From: an uncultured Bacteroidales bacterium
GTDB lineage: Bacteria; Bacteroidota; Bacteroidia; Bacteroidales; Bacteroidaceae
Length of the DNA stretch: 64,000 bases
Assembly (NCBI GenBank): GCA_937876995.1
Contig: CALEFD010000019.1
Location: forward strand, 25,347-89,346
Direction: 5' to 3'
Part shown: positions 45,383 to 53,587 of the stretch, piece by piece
How the letters are laid out: every line of letters begins with the position of its first letter
How positions within the stretch are numbered: position 1 is the first letter of the stretch
The notes under the pieces: generated by a model
Told to the model about the DNA's origin: nothing
What the model saw: only the letters and a program-made list of their open reading frames with translations
Databases searched by the model: none
Program-made: the position numbers and the translations under genes

Positions 45383-46192
45383 ATGAAAAAGAGAATTTTT
45401 AAGGCAATGTGGCTATCAGTGATGGCCGTTGCAGTGGTAACAGTATCAAGCTGTAGCAGTGACAGTGATTTCTTCGGCCTGGATGGTTTGGAAGATATGG
45501 ATTATTTAAATGCTGTAAATAGTTATAATAACTCCACATTCCTTGATTTAGACATTGATACTATAAAAGAATGGAGCACTATGAGTTTATCAATTCTTGA
45601 CGAGGCAGAAGTGAGAATGGGGATATCATACGACAAAGATTTGAGACTATTTGCTAAAAATCAGTTGAGTGCTAGTGACTTGAATATTTCAAAAAAGCTA
45701 TATGATGCGATTTGGACTAATTATCAGTCACTTAATGTGAAATTTCACGAAAACAAAAATAATTTGCTTAGAAGTAAATCACGTAGTGTAGAAGGGGGGG
45801 GCGAAAATAATTGTTTTGTTTTGTCTGCTAACGCTTGTACAGGTGTGCCAATTAGTCGTATTATTGCTCAATGTAACTATGAAGATCCTGGATGGCAATC
45901 ACGTGGTGGAGTTGATTTAGGTCATGCCAGTTCTATATTAAGAAATATTGGTTTTCCTGTAACTACTTTGTATGATAGTAATGATATTCGAGACCGTTAT
46001 GGTAATAATACAGTTAGTATTAATGGCATTATGGTCTATTATACAGGACAATATCCAGGATATCATGCTGTACATGCTATACAATATGATGGATCTGGTG
46101 TGATTAACAAAGTAATATACAATGATCCGCAAAATGGAACAAGTAATAATTGGATGGCAGTGTATGCAATTGATTGTATGTTTGTAAGATAA
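45383..46192 (+). CDS. Papain-like/C39-like cysteine peptidase lipoprotein (putative)
   Basis: This is a 269-residue lipoprotein with lipobox TVSSC (Cys24). Residues 25-135 are helical and may be a propeptide or linker. Residues 141-269 look like a papain-fold peptidase: ENNCFVLSANAC (C144), GYHAVHAIQYD (H228 or H231) and IYNDPQNG (D248) make a Cys-His-Asp arrangement as in C39/C70-type domains, with VDLGHASSILRNIG between them. A G8 tract (45794-45801) encodes GGG just before C144, so a one-base slip would remove the catalytic half. The 3' half is visibly richer in T/A-ending codons than the neighbouring gene. The family is uncertain; a non-peptidase toxin or inhibitor cannot be excluded. 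Confidence 0.65.
   Translation: MKKRIFKAMWLSVMAVAVVTVSSCSSDSDFFGLDGLEDMDYLNAVNSYNNSTFLDLDIDTIKEWSTMSLSILDEAEVRMGISYDKDLRLFAKNQLSASDLNISKKLYDAIWTNYQSLNVKFHENKNNLLRSKSRSVEGGGENNCFVLSANACTGVPISRIIAQCNYEDPGWQSRGGVDLGHASSILRNIGFPVTTLYDSNDIRDRYGNNTVSINGIMVYYTGQYPGYHAVHAIQYDGSGVINKVIYNDPQNGTSNNWMAVYAIDCMFVR
45794..45801 (+). repeat. G8 homopolymer inside peptidase gene
   Basis: Eight consecutive G span codons 137-140, directly before the putative catalytic Cys144. It is the longest G run I noticed inside a coding region here and is a candidate slipped-strand phase-variation site. Confidence 0.85.
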
Positions 46193-46209
46193 ACTGATTT
46201 TGATGTGTT

Positions 46210-47595
46210 ATGAAAAAGCATATTTTACTTATCTTATGCATGCTGTTAGTTTGCAGAATGTACTCCAAAGATGGAGTAACCTTCCAGATTGAAGAGCTTT
46301 CAAAGCCTACTGAATTGTTAAAAGAATACACTTTTAGAGATGCTTATGATGTGATTCTATATTCAATGGGTAGTATAGATTATGGTAAACGTGCAGAACA
46401 ATCGGACTACAATAATATACTATATCATAGCGTTGGTGATAGAAGCTTAGTATTAAACGACGATAATCCATTCTTCAATGGCATGCGCGAAGCATACGCT
46501 AACCATCGTCCTGTAGTGTTATCTCCTGATATGATATGGATGCTTATTAGTCAGGGCTTTTCACATCATGTCAATTTCAATAGTGAACAATTAAAGAACA
46601 AGATAGTAAAACCTGATATAGATACAGATATCACCGCCTATATAGGAGAAGAGCATAAAGACAAAGAGTTGTCAGAAATAGATTGGATAGATGTAATATC
46701 CCAGTTTGCCGATGGGATAGCAGAAAAGACAAAGAACAACTTATACAAAACTCTTGTATCCGATTTCTCTACTACTACAATAACAGAGAAAGTTGCTTCT
46801 CAGATAACAATAATGAAGGGAGTAGAATCCTATTTTGATTTTGTAGTTGAGCGTTTGGTATGTGGTATTCCTCAGGTAACACTTTTAGGCACCCCCGATG
46901 ACTGGCGTAAAGTGAAGGATAAGACCCTGCAGTTAGAACAATATGATTTGAAATGGTGGACAGACCGTCTTATTCCAATACTTGATGAATTTATAGCTGC
47001 ATCAGAAGGTAATGTCAATGTTGACTTCTGGAAAGATATGGTCAAAATAAAGAAAGCAGAATTCTGTGGTGACCCTGAAATAGTAAACGGATGGTTCATT
47101 ACTTTCTATCCATACAACGAATATGGTACACGCCAAAGTTTTAAGCAGATAAGTAATTTTGATGAATTGCCATCCGAGATTGTCAAGTTAAGATTGGATT
47201 ACAAGATTTCAGACGGCATAGGTACTGCAGATGCAGAAGATTTAGAAGTATGGGCAGGATTCTTTGGTTGGGAGCAGAACACATCTGATTACTCAATCAA
47301 ACCGCATATAGGTTGGTTAATAAAACAGAGTACACAAAGTGATCTGGATTTAGAGGCCTTGAAACGCCAAAACACCCCGGATTCATATGGAATTCAACTG
47401 AAAGTAGATAAAGTTCCTGAAGTGTTGAAAGAGTTTGACCATATCTACAGATTGACTTTAACATTTACTGAAACCTCTGAATTGCCGGAATGGTTACGCG
47501 ACATTCAGATAGACTATCTGGAACTTAATGGCAAGGTATCTGCTGGAGATAGAGTAAAGGCTGCACTATGGTTTGATAATGTCAGAATAAGATAG
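46210..47595 (+). CDS. Exported DUF4419 domain protein
   Basis: This is a 461-residue protein with signal peptide MKKHILLILCMLLVCRMYS. The mature part matches DUF4419: PFFNGMREAYANHRPVVLSPDMIWMLI, then SQGFSHHVNFNSE, WIDVISQFADGIAEKTK, and a Trp-rich C-terminal half (EVWAGFFGWEQN). DUF4419 proteins occur in bacteria and fungi; function is unknown. It starts 17 nt after the peptidase stop and reads in the same direction as the LRR genes, so it probably shares their transcript. I see no catalytic motif. Confidence 0.85.
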   Translation: MKKHILLILCMLLVCRMYSKDGVTFQIEELSKPTELLKEYTFRDAYDVILYSMGSIDYGKRAEQSDYNNILYHSVGDRSLVLNDDNPFFNGMREAYANHRPVVLSPDMIWMLISQGFSHHVNFNSEQLKNKIVKPDIDTDITAYIGEEHKDKELSEIDWIDVISQFADGIAEKTKNNLYKTLVSDFSTTTITEKVASQITIMKGVESYFDFVVERLVCGIPQVTLLGTPDDWRKVKDKTLQLEQYDLKWWTDRLIPILDEFIAASEGNVNVDFWKDMVKIKKAEFCGDPEIVNGWFITFYPYNEYGTRQSFKQISNFDELPSEIVKLRLDYKISDGIGTADAEDLEVWAGFFGWEQNTSDYSIKPHIGWLIKQSTQSDLDLEALKRQNTPDSYGIQLKVDKVPEVLKEFDHIYRLTLTFTETSELPEWLRDIQIDYLELNGKVSAGDRVKAALWFDNVRIR

Positions 47596-47656
47596 CTTCC
47601 ATTTTGTTATTATTGCTGTCATAAACTTCGGGTACTGATTACATAGTAAGATATTA

Positions 47657-48796
47657 ATGAGAACGTATTTTGCATTATTTATCATCACTATTGCATTTTG
47701 CACGAAATTTACTGTAATATCAGCTGCAAATGTAGATAATATGGAGCAACAGACGCCAAAGTTTGAAGAGAACTATTGGCAATATGACTATCTTCGTATT
47801 GTTGATAATTTGTTATACGGTGTACCTGATTCTGATAGTCTGGTGGCAGAATGTTTAGGCTTTATAGATAACGCGATATCTGCTAACAGGGCTGATATTG
47901 AAAATTCCATAAATATATATGGTAAAGATTATATGGTAACCTCTATAGGAGAGAAAGCCTTTAAAGATTGCCAATTTCTACAAAAGGTAACTATACCGGA
48001 TTGTATTCGAACTTTTGGTAAAGAGTGCTTTAAGGGGTGTATTAACCTTCAATCAGTTGATATACCGGAATCGACAGAGATTATAGACAACTATGCTTTT
48101 GCCGGTTGTATTAGACTAAAATCTATATTCATACCAAAGAATGTAGTGCAAATAGGAAACGAATATACAATAGGCCAGATGCTACCCTCTATGACCAATG
48201 TATTTTATGGATGTAATCTGAATAAGATAGTAGTGGATAAACAAAACCGACACTATGATTCACGTGGTAATTGTAATGCAATTATAAACAGCAAAACAAA
48301 TTCTTTGATAGTGGCTGGTGTCAACACCAGAATTCCCAAAACTGTGACATCAATTGGAGACGAATCATTTGTCTGCCAGATATGGTTGGAAAAACTAAAA
48401 ATTCCCCAAGATATTGAATATATAGAATATACGGCCTTTGACGGTTGCTCTATGTTATCAAATATAAAAGTTTCCAAAGCAAACAAGGTTTACGACTCTC
48501 GTGATAATTGTAATGCCGTTATGGAAACGGCAACTAATACGCTTGTAGTGGGTAGTAACAACACTATTATTCCGGAAACTACAAAAAAGATTGGCTCCAT
48601 GGCGTTTAGTGGTAGAGCCGGTTTGAGAGAGATTGTTATACCGTCTGGTGTAGATTTTATAATGAGTGGAGCGTTTAATAACTGTATCAATCTGGAACGA
48701 GTAGTATTACCAAAAACTATCCATTATAATTATCCCTTCGGTAATTGTATTAGATTGAATATGAATACCATTCCGGGTAATGGCGAAGTTTTTTAA
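47657..48796 (+). CDS. BspA-like leucine-rich repeat surface protein
   Basis: This is a 379-residue exported protein (leader MRTYFALFIITIAFCTKF...ISA). From about residue 95 it consists of BspA/TpLRR units of about 23 residues (SIGEKAFKDCQFLQKVTIP, TFGKECFKGCINLQSVDIP). Two larger units contain the YDSR.NCNA(I/V)(I/M) element typical of Bacteroides/Prevotella BspA proteins. No type IX sorting domain is visible at the C-terminus, which ends in a partial repeat. Such proteins mediate host or interbacterial binding. A second LRR gene follows 11 nt later, and the DUF4419 gene ends 61 nt before. Confidence 0.9.
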   Translation: MRTYFALFIITIAFCTKFTVISAANVDNMEQQTPKFEENYWQYDYLRIVDNLLYGVPDSDSLVAECLGFIDNAISANRADIENSINIYGKDYMVTSIGEKAFKDCQFLQKVTIPDCIRTFGKECFKGCINLQSVDIPESTEIIDNYAFAGCIRLKSIFIPKNVVQIGNEYTIGQMLPSMTNVFYGCNLNKIVVDKQNRHYDSRGNCNAIINSKTNSLIVAGVNTRIPKTVTSIGDESFVCQIWLEKLKIPQDIEYIEYTAFDGCSMLSNIKVSKANKVYDSRDNCNAVMETATNTLVVGSNNTIIPETTKKIGSMAFSGRAGLREIVIPSGVDFIMSGAFNNCINLERVVLPKTIHYNYPFGNCIRLNMNTIPGNGEVF

Positions 48797-48807
48797 CTTG
48801 ACAACAT

Positions 48808-49761
48808 TTGTGTATGAAGAGAGCAGTTTTATTAACAATACAGTTGATTTGCAGTATAGTATTGTTCGCCAATAGTTTTGAATACAATGGTATTAGGTAT
48901 GAAATATCGGCCAATAACCCTGACAAATGTATTTTACTACAAAATATTTCTCAAAAAGGAGAAGTTGTAATACCTACTGTCGTTATCAATGCAGGTAAAG
49001 AGTATATTGTAACATCTATTGCCGATTATGCATTCAATGGTTGTGTCGATATTACAACTGTTGCCATTCCAAACACAGTCACAAAGATAGGTCATTTGGC
49101 ATTTTATGCTTGCGACAATTTGAAAAGCATATCTATACCGAATAGTATTGAACAGATTGGTAATTGGGCATTTGCGGAATGTATATCTTTAGACGAATTA
49201 GTAATACCCAAAACGGCTAAGTATCTTGGAACAGGTTTTGCTGCATCAAATGATAATCTTAAAACTGTAATAATTGAAGCAGATATAAAATTAATAAGAA
49301 AGAGTTCTTTTGAAGATTGTAAAAAACTCGGCAAGGTTCAACTTCCGGTTACTGTTCAGGTGATAGAAGCAAATGCTTTTGAAAGATGTGCTTTATTGGA
49401 AACAATAGAGTTGCCATTGTCGTTAATTGAGATTGGTGAATCTGCATTCTATATGAGTGGCCTGAAAGAAATAAACATCCCAAACAGTGATGCAACAATA
49501 GGTGGCAACGCTTTTGCTTATTGTAAACAACTCCAAAAGGCTATTCTGCCTGCTTCATTGAAGATTCTTAACACAGGTCTGTTTTATAATTGTACGCAAT
49601 TAGTAGATGTGGTTATCCCGGAAGGGGTTACTCATATAGGAATGAATGCTTTTAATGGCTGTTCCGCATTGAAAGAGTTGTACATTCCGGAGTCAGTAAC
49701 TCACATTGATTTGGATGCTTTTTCGGGATGTGATAATTTAGAGAACCTGATTATGCCATAA
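48808..49761 (+). CDS. BspA-like leucine-rich repeat protein
   Basis: This is a 317-residue exported protein (leader MKRAVLLTIQLICSIVLFA; the first codons MCMKR give an alternative Met3 start). After a short N-domain, about ten 23-residue TpLRR units run to the last residue (IADYAFNGCVDITTVAIP ... IDLDAFSGCDNLENLIMP). The gene therefore ends directly after a repeat, without a C-terminal sorting or anchoring domain. It may be secreted, or truncated relative to longer relatives. It is the last gene of the exported cluster; a strong terminator follows at 49830-49868. Confidence 0.9.
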   Translation: MCMKRAVLLTIQLICSIVLFANSFEYNGIRYEISANNPDKCILLQNISQKGEVVIPTVVINAGKEYIVTSIADYAFNGCVDITTVAIPNTVTKIGHLAFYACDNLKSISIPNSIEQIGNWAFAECISLDELVIPKTAKYLGTGFAASNDNLKTVIIEADIKLIRKSSFEDCKKLGKVQLPVTVQVIEANAFERCALLETIELPLSLIEIGESAFYMSGLKEINIPNSDATIGGNAFAYCKQLQKAILPASLKILNTGLFYNCTQLVDVVIPEGVTHIGMNAFNGCSALKELYIPESVTHIDLDAFSGCDNLENLIMP

Positions 49762-49829
49762 TTCATTAGTGGATGTCTATAAATATTAATTGTCGTGATG
49801 ACAATATATACAAATTTATGGTTATTGAT

Positions 49830-49868
49830 AACTGTTGGAGGGGTGTTTTGCTTCTCCAACAGTTTTTT
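49830..49868 (+). terminator. Rho-independent terminator after LRR genes
   Basis: AACTGTTGGAG / CTCCAACAGTT form a perfect 11-bp stem with a 13-nt loop and T6. It closes the exported cluster before the ECF operon. Confidence 0.92.
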
Positions 49869-49913
49869 AATAAAGAGAATGATAAATTTTAAAGAAAAAA
49901 CAGAGGTTGTTGT

Positions 49914-49921
49914 TACATTTG
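49914..49921 (+). promoter_or_regulatory. Putative -7 box for ECF sigma operon
   Basis: TACATTTG is a perfect TAnnTTTG, 22 nt before the ATG at 49944, suggesting housekeeping sigma transcription rather than an ECF-only promoter. Confidence 0.45.
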
Positions 49922-49943
49922 CCGGGTTAAATACGTTATATAG

Positions 49944-50468
49944 ATGAGCGCCCAAAAAAGAGAGATGACAGAAAAGGATTTCGGACACAGAATATGGATT
50001 CTTAAGGATAAAATGTACCGCTATGCTCTGGCCATTATTGGTAATGGTCAGGATGCAGAAGATATTATCCAGGATGTATTCAAAAAGTTGTGGGAAGAAC
50101 GTGTTCAGTTATCAGCTCTTGACAATACCGATGCCTACGTTTTAAGGATGGTGCGCAATCTCTGTATAGACCATATAAGAAAGGAACGCGCGCATGAAAG
50201 CCGATTGGAGGCACTGATGGTTGAAAGCGATATCTCATATCTGGAACAGGAAGATTTAAAAGATATGGGCAGACTTATTAACAAAATAATAGGTAAGATG
50301 CCTGAAAGATATGGTACTGTGCTACATCTGCGCGATGTAGAGGGCTATACAATGGAAGAAATTTCCAAAATAACCGAAACAGATGTAGCTACAACAAGAG
50401 TTATTCTGTCCAGGGCAAGAAAAATAGTTAGAGAGAAATTAGAAAAACTTATAAGCTATGGTTTATAA
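49944..50468 (+). CDS. ECF-type RNA polymerase sigma factor
   Basis: This is a 174-residue sigma-70 family protein. Region 2 (about 15-85) includes MYRYALAIIGNGQDAEDIIQDVFKKLWEE. Region 4 (about 110-170) includes LRDVEGYTMEEISKITETDVATTRVILSRARK, the -35 recognition helix-turn-helix. It directs RNA polymerase to a regulon that probably includes its own operon. Its stop overlaps the next gene by 11 nt, and that product is a small membrane protein placed as an anti-sigma would be. No FecR or SusC gene is adjacent, so this is not the carbohydrate/iron-type ECF arrangement. Confidence 0.93.
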   Translation: MSAQKREMTEKDFGHRIWILKDKMYRYALAIIGNGQDAEDIIQDVFKKLWEERVQLSALDNTDAYVLRMVRNLCIDHIRKERAHESRLEALMVESDISYLEQEDLKDMGRLINKIIGKMPERYGTVLHLRDVEGYTMEEISKITETDVATTRVILSRARKIVREKLEKLISYGL

Positions 50469-50931
50469 TACTGAGAAAATAGAGGAACTGCTTAACAAAT
50501 ACTTTGAAGGCGAAACTTCACTGCAAGAAGAGCAAACCTTAAAAGAGTATTTTCTGAATGCTGACAATGTTCCCGCCAAATGGAACTATGCAAAAGCCAT
50601 GTTTACAGGCTTCTGTAGCAACAAAGAGGTAACAAGTCATACTGTTGCTGTAAAGAAGAAAGGAATGCCTTTAAAGAGAATAGCGGCAGCTGTAGCTGTT
50701 GTGGCACTACTATCTGTAAGCGTTGCTTTATTCGTACCGAAAGAAAAAGAGATATACTGCTATGTAAACGGCAAACCCGTTACCGATTATGAACTTGCGC
50801 TGAAGCACGCAGAACGCGCATTCGGTATAATGGAAAAAGAGATTAGCAAACCTGCTCAAAGTCTTGATTTAATTGAGAAAGAGGTTGAGAAATCAACCAT
50901 ATATATTGATTTACTAAAACAATTACAATAA
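50458..50931 (+). CDS. Small membrane protein, probable anti-sigma partner
   Basis: This is a 157-residue protein. The N-terminal 60 residues (IEELLNKYFEGETSLQEEQTLKEYF) are predicted cytoplasmic helices with the look of an anti-sigma domain. One membrane helix follows (about 76-97, IAAAVAVVALLSVSVALFV), then a short periplasmic helix-rich tail. The start lies 11 nt inside the sigma gene, indicating coupling. There is no HxxxCxxC zinc motif and no FecR domain, so assignment rests on position and topology. It probably holds the sigma factor at the membrane until a signal arrives (inference). Confidence 0.7.
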   Translation: MVYNTEKIEELLNKYFEGETSLQEEQTLKEYFLNADNVPAKWNYAKAMFTGFCSNKEVTSHTVAVKKKGMPLKRIAAAVAVVALLSVSVALFVPKEKEIYCYVNGKPVTDYELALKHAERAFGIMEKEISKPAQSLDLIEKEVEKSTIYIDLLKQLQ

Positions 50932-50934
50932 ATT

Positions 50935-51762
50935 ATGAAAAGAGTTATTTTTACAATCATGGCACTGCTTGCCTTAATGCAGAATAACAGTATTTACGCT
51001 CAAAATGAAACATACGTAAGCGAAGGAGTATCAATAGGCAAGAATGAAAAAGGAAATGGCCTGTCACTCAATGTAAATGGTTTGGTAGTTGAAATAACCG
51101 AAATGTTTTTGGATAAAGATTCAGAAAACGATTCTGAAGAGTATAGTTTCAGTTACAGCTATAATAGGCCAAAAAGGCGTTACGAATCAAGAGTACCAAG
51201 CGCAGAATTTGGCTTTAACCATTTCAGCACAGCCAACTATGCACTCTATCCTGAACATCCCGGATTTATGGATATGCGTATGGGACGTTCCTTCCATTTT
51301 GCTACCACACTGTTTTCAGCCGGAACCGGCATAGATCGTCGCGCCATTACCGGACTCTCTACAGCAATACGTTTAGTATGGAATAAGCTCTATTTTGACA
51401 ATCAATATACTATAACAAAAGAAGATGGTATGTTAAAACCCGTGCCATTAGGCGACAAATTTGAAAAATCTAAAATCAAGACATTCGGCATACAGGTTCC
51501 ACTCTATCTGGATATAAACATAAACAAAGCCAGTCTCTCTTTGGGAGGTTACGGTGGAGTAGTATTAAGTTCAAAGACAAAACTTAAATCGCCTAAAGTA
51601 AAGGATAAACTGAGCTATGTAAATCCATTTGAATATGGTCTAAGTGCCCGCATGTCGTGGGACAACGATGTATGCATATTTGTAAACTACCCGTTAAGTA
51701 ATTTCTTTGTTGATGGTAAAGGACTTGACAGTAGAATGTTAACTGTAGGTATAGGATTCTAA
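50935..51762 (+). CDS. Exported outer-membrane beta-barrel-like protein
   Basis: This is a 275-residue protein with a signal peptide ending IYA (residue 22). The mature sequence has alternating hydrophobic and aromatic strands and Gly/Tyr-rich turns (FGFNHFSTANYALYP, LYLDININKASLSLGGYGGVVL, FEYGLSARMSWDNDVCIFV, final LTVGIGF), typical of a small porin-like or PorT-like barrel. It lies 3 nt after the putative anti-sigma and before the DUF4252 gene, so it is probably a target or sensor component of this ECF system. The function is unknown. Confidence 0.75.
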   Translation: MKRVIFTIMALLALMQNNSIYAQNETYVSEGVSIGKNEKGNGLSLNVNGLVVEITEMFLDKDSENDSEEYSFSYSYNRPKRRYESRVPSAEFGFNHFSTANYALYPEHPGFMDMRMGRSFHFATTLFSAGTGIDRRAITGLSTAIRLVWNKLYFDNQYTITKEDGMLKPVPLGDKFEKSKIKTFGIQVPLYLDININKASLSLGGYGGVVLSSKTKLKSPKVKDKLSYVNPFEYGLSARMSWDNDVCIFVNYPLSNFFVDGKGLDSRMLTVGIGF

Positions 51763-51778
51763 CCCAAATATTCAGCTT

Positions 51779-52258
51779 ATGAAAAGATTTTTAGCAATAT
51801 TGATGATAATGGTGCCAATGACATTAATGGCCCAGAAGAGTGCTTTCGACACCTTTTTTGATAAGTATTCAGGTAAAGAGGACTACACTACAGTAGATTT
51901 ATCGACCGATTTCCTGAAAATGATTATGGGCTTTTCAGATGAAAAGGACGATGATATTAATGAACTGGTCTCAAACATAGACAGAATAAGAATTGTGGTT
52001 TGCCAGGAGAACAATCCTGTTTTTGCGGAAGAGGCAACTAAACTTGTAGCAAGCAATAAAGAGTACAAACAGATAACCAATGTGAACAGTGGCGGTGAAG
52101 TTACCAGAATTCATGTTATTCAGAAACAGAACAAGGTTACAGACTTTATGCTCATATCCACAGGTAAAACAGAGTGTGTGGTAATAAATATTGTTGGTAA
52201 AAATCTGGATGTCAGCAAGGTATCAAACCTAAGCAAGAATATGCAAATAAAATTATAA
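51779..52258 (+). CDS. Exported DUF4252 protein
   Basis: This is a 159-residue protein with signal peptide MKRFLAILMIMVPMTLMA. The mature part matches DUF4252: SAFDTFFDKYSGKEDYTTVDLS, then the IDRIRIVVC strand and an EFA.EATKL..EY..I-type segment, ending NIVGKNLDVSKVSNLSKNM. DUF4252 proteins are Bacteroidetes periplasmic or lipoproteins often beside ECF sigma genes; their role is unknown. It is the last gene of the four-gene operon (17 nt after the barrel protein) and converges on the porin gene. Confidence 0.88.
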   Translation: MKRFLAILMIMVPMTLMAQKSAFDTFFDKYSGKEDYTTVDLSTDFLKMIMGFSDEKDDDINELVSNIDRIRIVVCQENNPVFAEEATKLVASNKEYKQITNVNSGGEVTRIHVIQKQNKVTDFMLISTGKTECVVINIVGKNLDVSKVSNLSKNMQIKL

Positions 52259-52275
52259 AAGGATTTTTAGGTTTA

Positions 52276-52321
52276 AAACAAAAAGTGTGTGGGCAGACAG
52301 TAGTGATACCGGCTGCCCACA
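52276..52321 (-). terminator. Terminator between convergent operons (best for the minus strand)
   Basis: TGTGGGCAG / CTGCCCACA form a 9-bp stem with a 16-nt loop (52288-52321). On the minus strand a T-rich run follows the stem. On the plus strand there is none, so it mainly ends the porin-GH95 operon. Confidence 0.7.
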
Positions 52322-52342
52322 GCATATTGTACAATACTATAA

Positions 52343-53578
52343 TCAGAAATTATATAAGGTAGAAAACAGTAGTCTGTTATTTGTAACCCAATGGGAATCT
52401 ACCACATTGCCATGACCTTTCATTGTTCCGTAAGCAACAGATGTACGTTCATATTCTACCGCAAATTGAAGATTGGCTACATTATATGAAATGCTTGGAC
52501 TAACACGATACATCTTATCTATATGTGTACCTCCATAAACATACATCATAGATTCAGAGATATAATTGGTGGTACTTCCCAAATTACTCATATAACCACC
52601 AAATAGTCCCACCTTCCACTCTTTACCGTATGTACCCATAACCCAGGACGATACAGCTGTTAATGGATGATAATCACGTGTAACAAGATCCTGATGAATA
52701 CCATCTACACCATACCCACTGCATATTCCCAAATGTGACATATCTTCGCCCCAAACGGTCTTGGTTTTCAAAGAGAGTTTATCTTTTACATACGATGCCT
52801 GTATCATTCCACTCAATGTAATGATACTCTCATCTACCTTAACTTCGTTAGGAGTTCCTGTGAAAGCGGTTGTACGAGGCACCAAGGTCTGCACTTCAGT
52901 TCCTATACCCACTTTAAAACCACCGGTCTGGAATGAAACACCTATATACGACGCCGGAGTAACTGCTGCTCTTTGATATTTATTGCTTCTGCCCTCCGGA
53001 CCATAAGATGCATATTGCCCCTGATATATATATGCAGCGGTCAATGCTAGCTGATTCTTATCAAAGAGATAATAATCTACTCTTAGTTGCGGAGATCTGT
53101 TAAACGGGTTAAATGGCGCCCCCATAGATATGCCAATAACTTCGGGGAAGATTTCTCCCGACATAGGATGCCATGTCTGACCTATCAGCAAGCGACTCTT
53201 TTTCCAATTCATCACAACGTTTGCCTGACGCAGCATAAAGAGCGGTGTAGCTCCAGATGCAGCACTGAAATCGGCCTCAATCTTTCCGCTTGTTGCTGCA
53301 CCTAACAGTTCCGGACCGGAAAGATTCATTCCTATGCGAGAGGTAATGGACAAGAATGTCAAATCCATCTGCTCATTCAAATCGTTACCATCAACATCCT
53401 CTTTTATATCAAGAGGAATAAGATTATATAGACCCTGAGCACCTTGCAGTGACTTTCTGTCGTCTATAAACATCTGGTTATGCACAAAACCATACCATTC
53501 AATATTCACACCATCCTTTGCAAACAGTTTAATGGTGGAAAACACAATCAATAGAACTATTAAACCTAACCTTCTCAT
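52343..53578 (-). CDS. Outer-membrane porin-like protein
   Basis: This is a 411-residue protein with signal peptide MRRLGLIVLLIVFSTIKLFA. Most of the mature part is amphipathic beta-strand with charged constriction-type loops: FLSITSRIGMNLSGPELLGAATSGKIEADF, SRLLIGQTWHPMSGEIFPEVIG, and a final strand ending NRLLFSTLYNF, with the terminal Phe typical of barrel proteins. It resembles DcaP-like or short porins rather than SusC. It follows the GH95 gene by 9 nt in the same operon, so it may take up products released by the fucosidase (inference). Confidence 0.75.
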   Translation of the reverse strand: MRRLGLIVLLIVFSTIKLFAKDGVNIEWYGFVHNQMFIDDRKSLQGAQGLYNLIPLDIKEDVDGNDLNEQMDLTFLSITSRIGMNLSGPELLGAATSGKIEADFSAASGATPLFMLRQANVVMNWKKSRLLIGQTWHPMSGEIFPEVIGISMGAPFNPFNRSPQLRVDYYLFDKNQLALTAAYIYQGQYASYGPEGRSNKYQRAAVTPASYIGVSFQTGGFKVGIGTEVQTLVPRTTAFTGTPNEVKVDESIITLSGMIQASYVKDKLSLKTKTVWGEDMSHLGICSGYGVDGIHQDLVTRDYHPLTAVSSWVMGTYGKEWKVGLFGGYMSNLGSTTNYISESMMYVYGGTHIDKMYRVSPSISYNVANLQFAVEYERTSVAYGTMKGHGNVVDSHWVTNNRLLFSTLYNF

Positions 53579-53587
53579 ATCTGTCTA

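Noticed and set aside
48808..49761. A type IX secretion C-terminal domain on the LRR proteins
   Set aside because: The second protein ends directly on an LRR unit and the first on a partial unit; no sorting-domain motif is visible.
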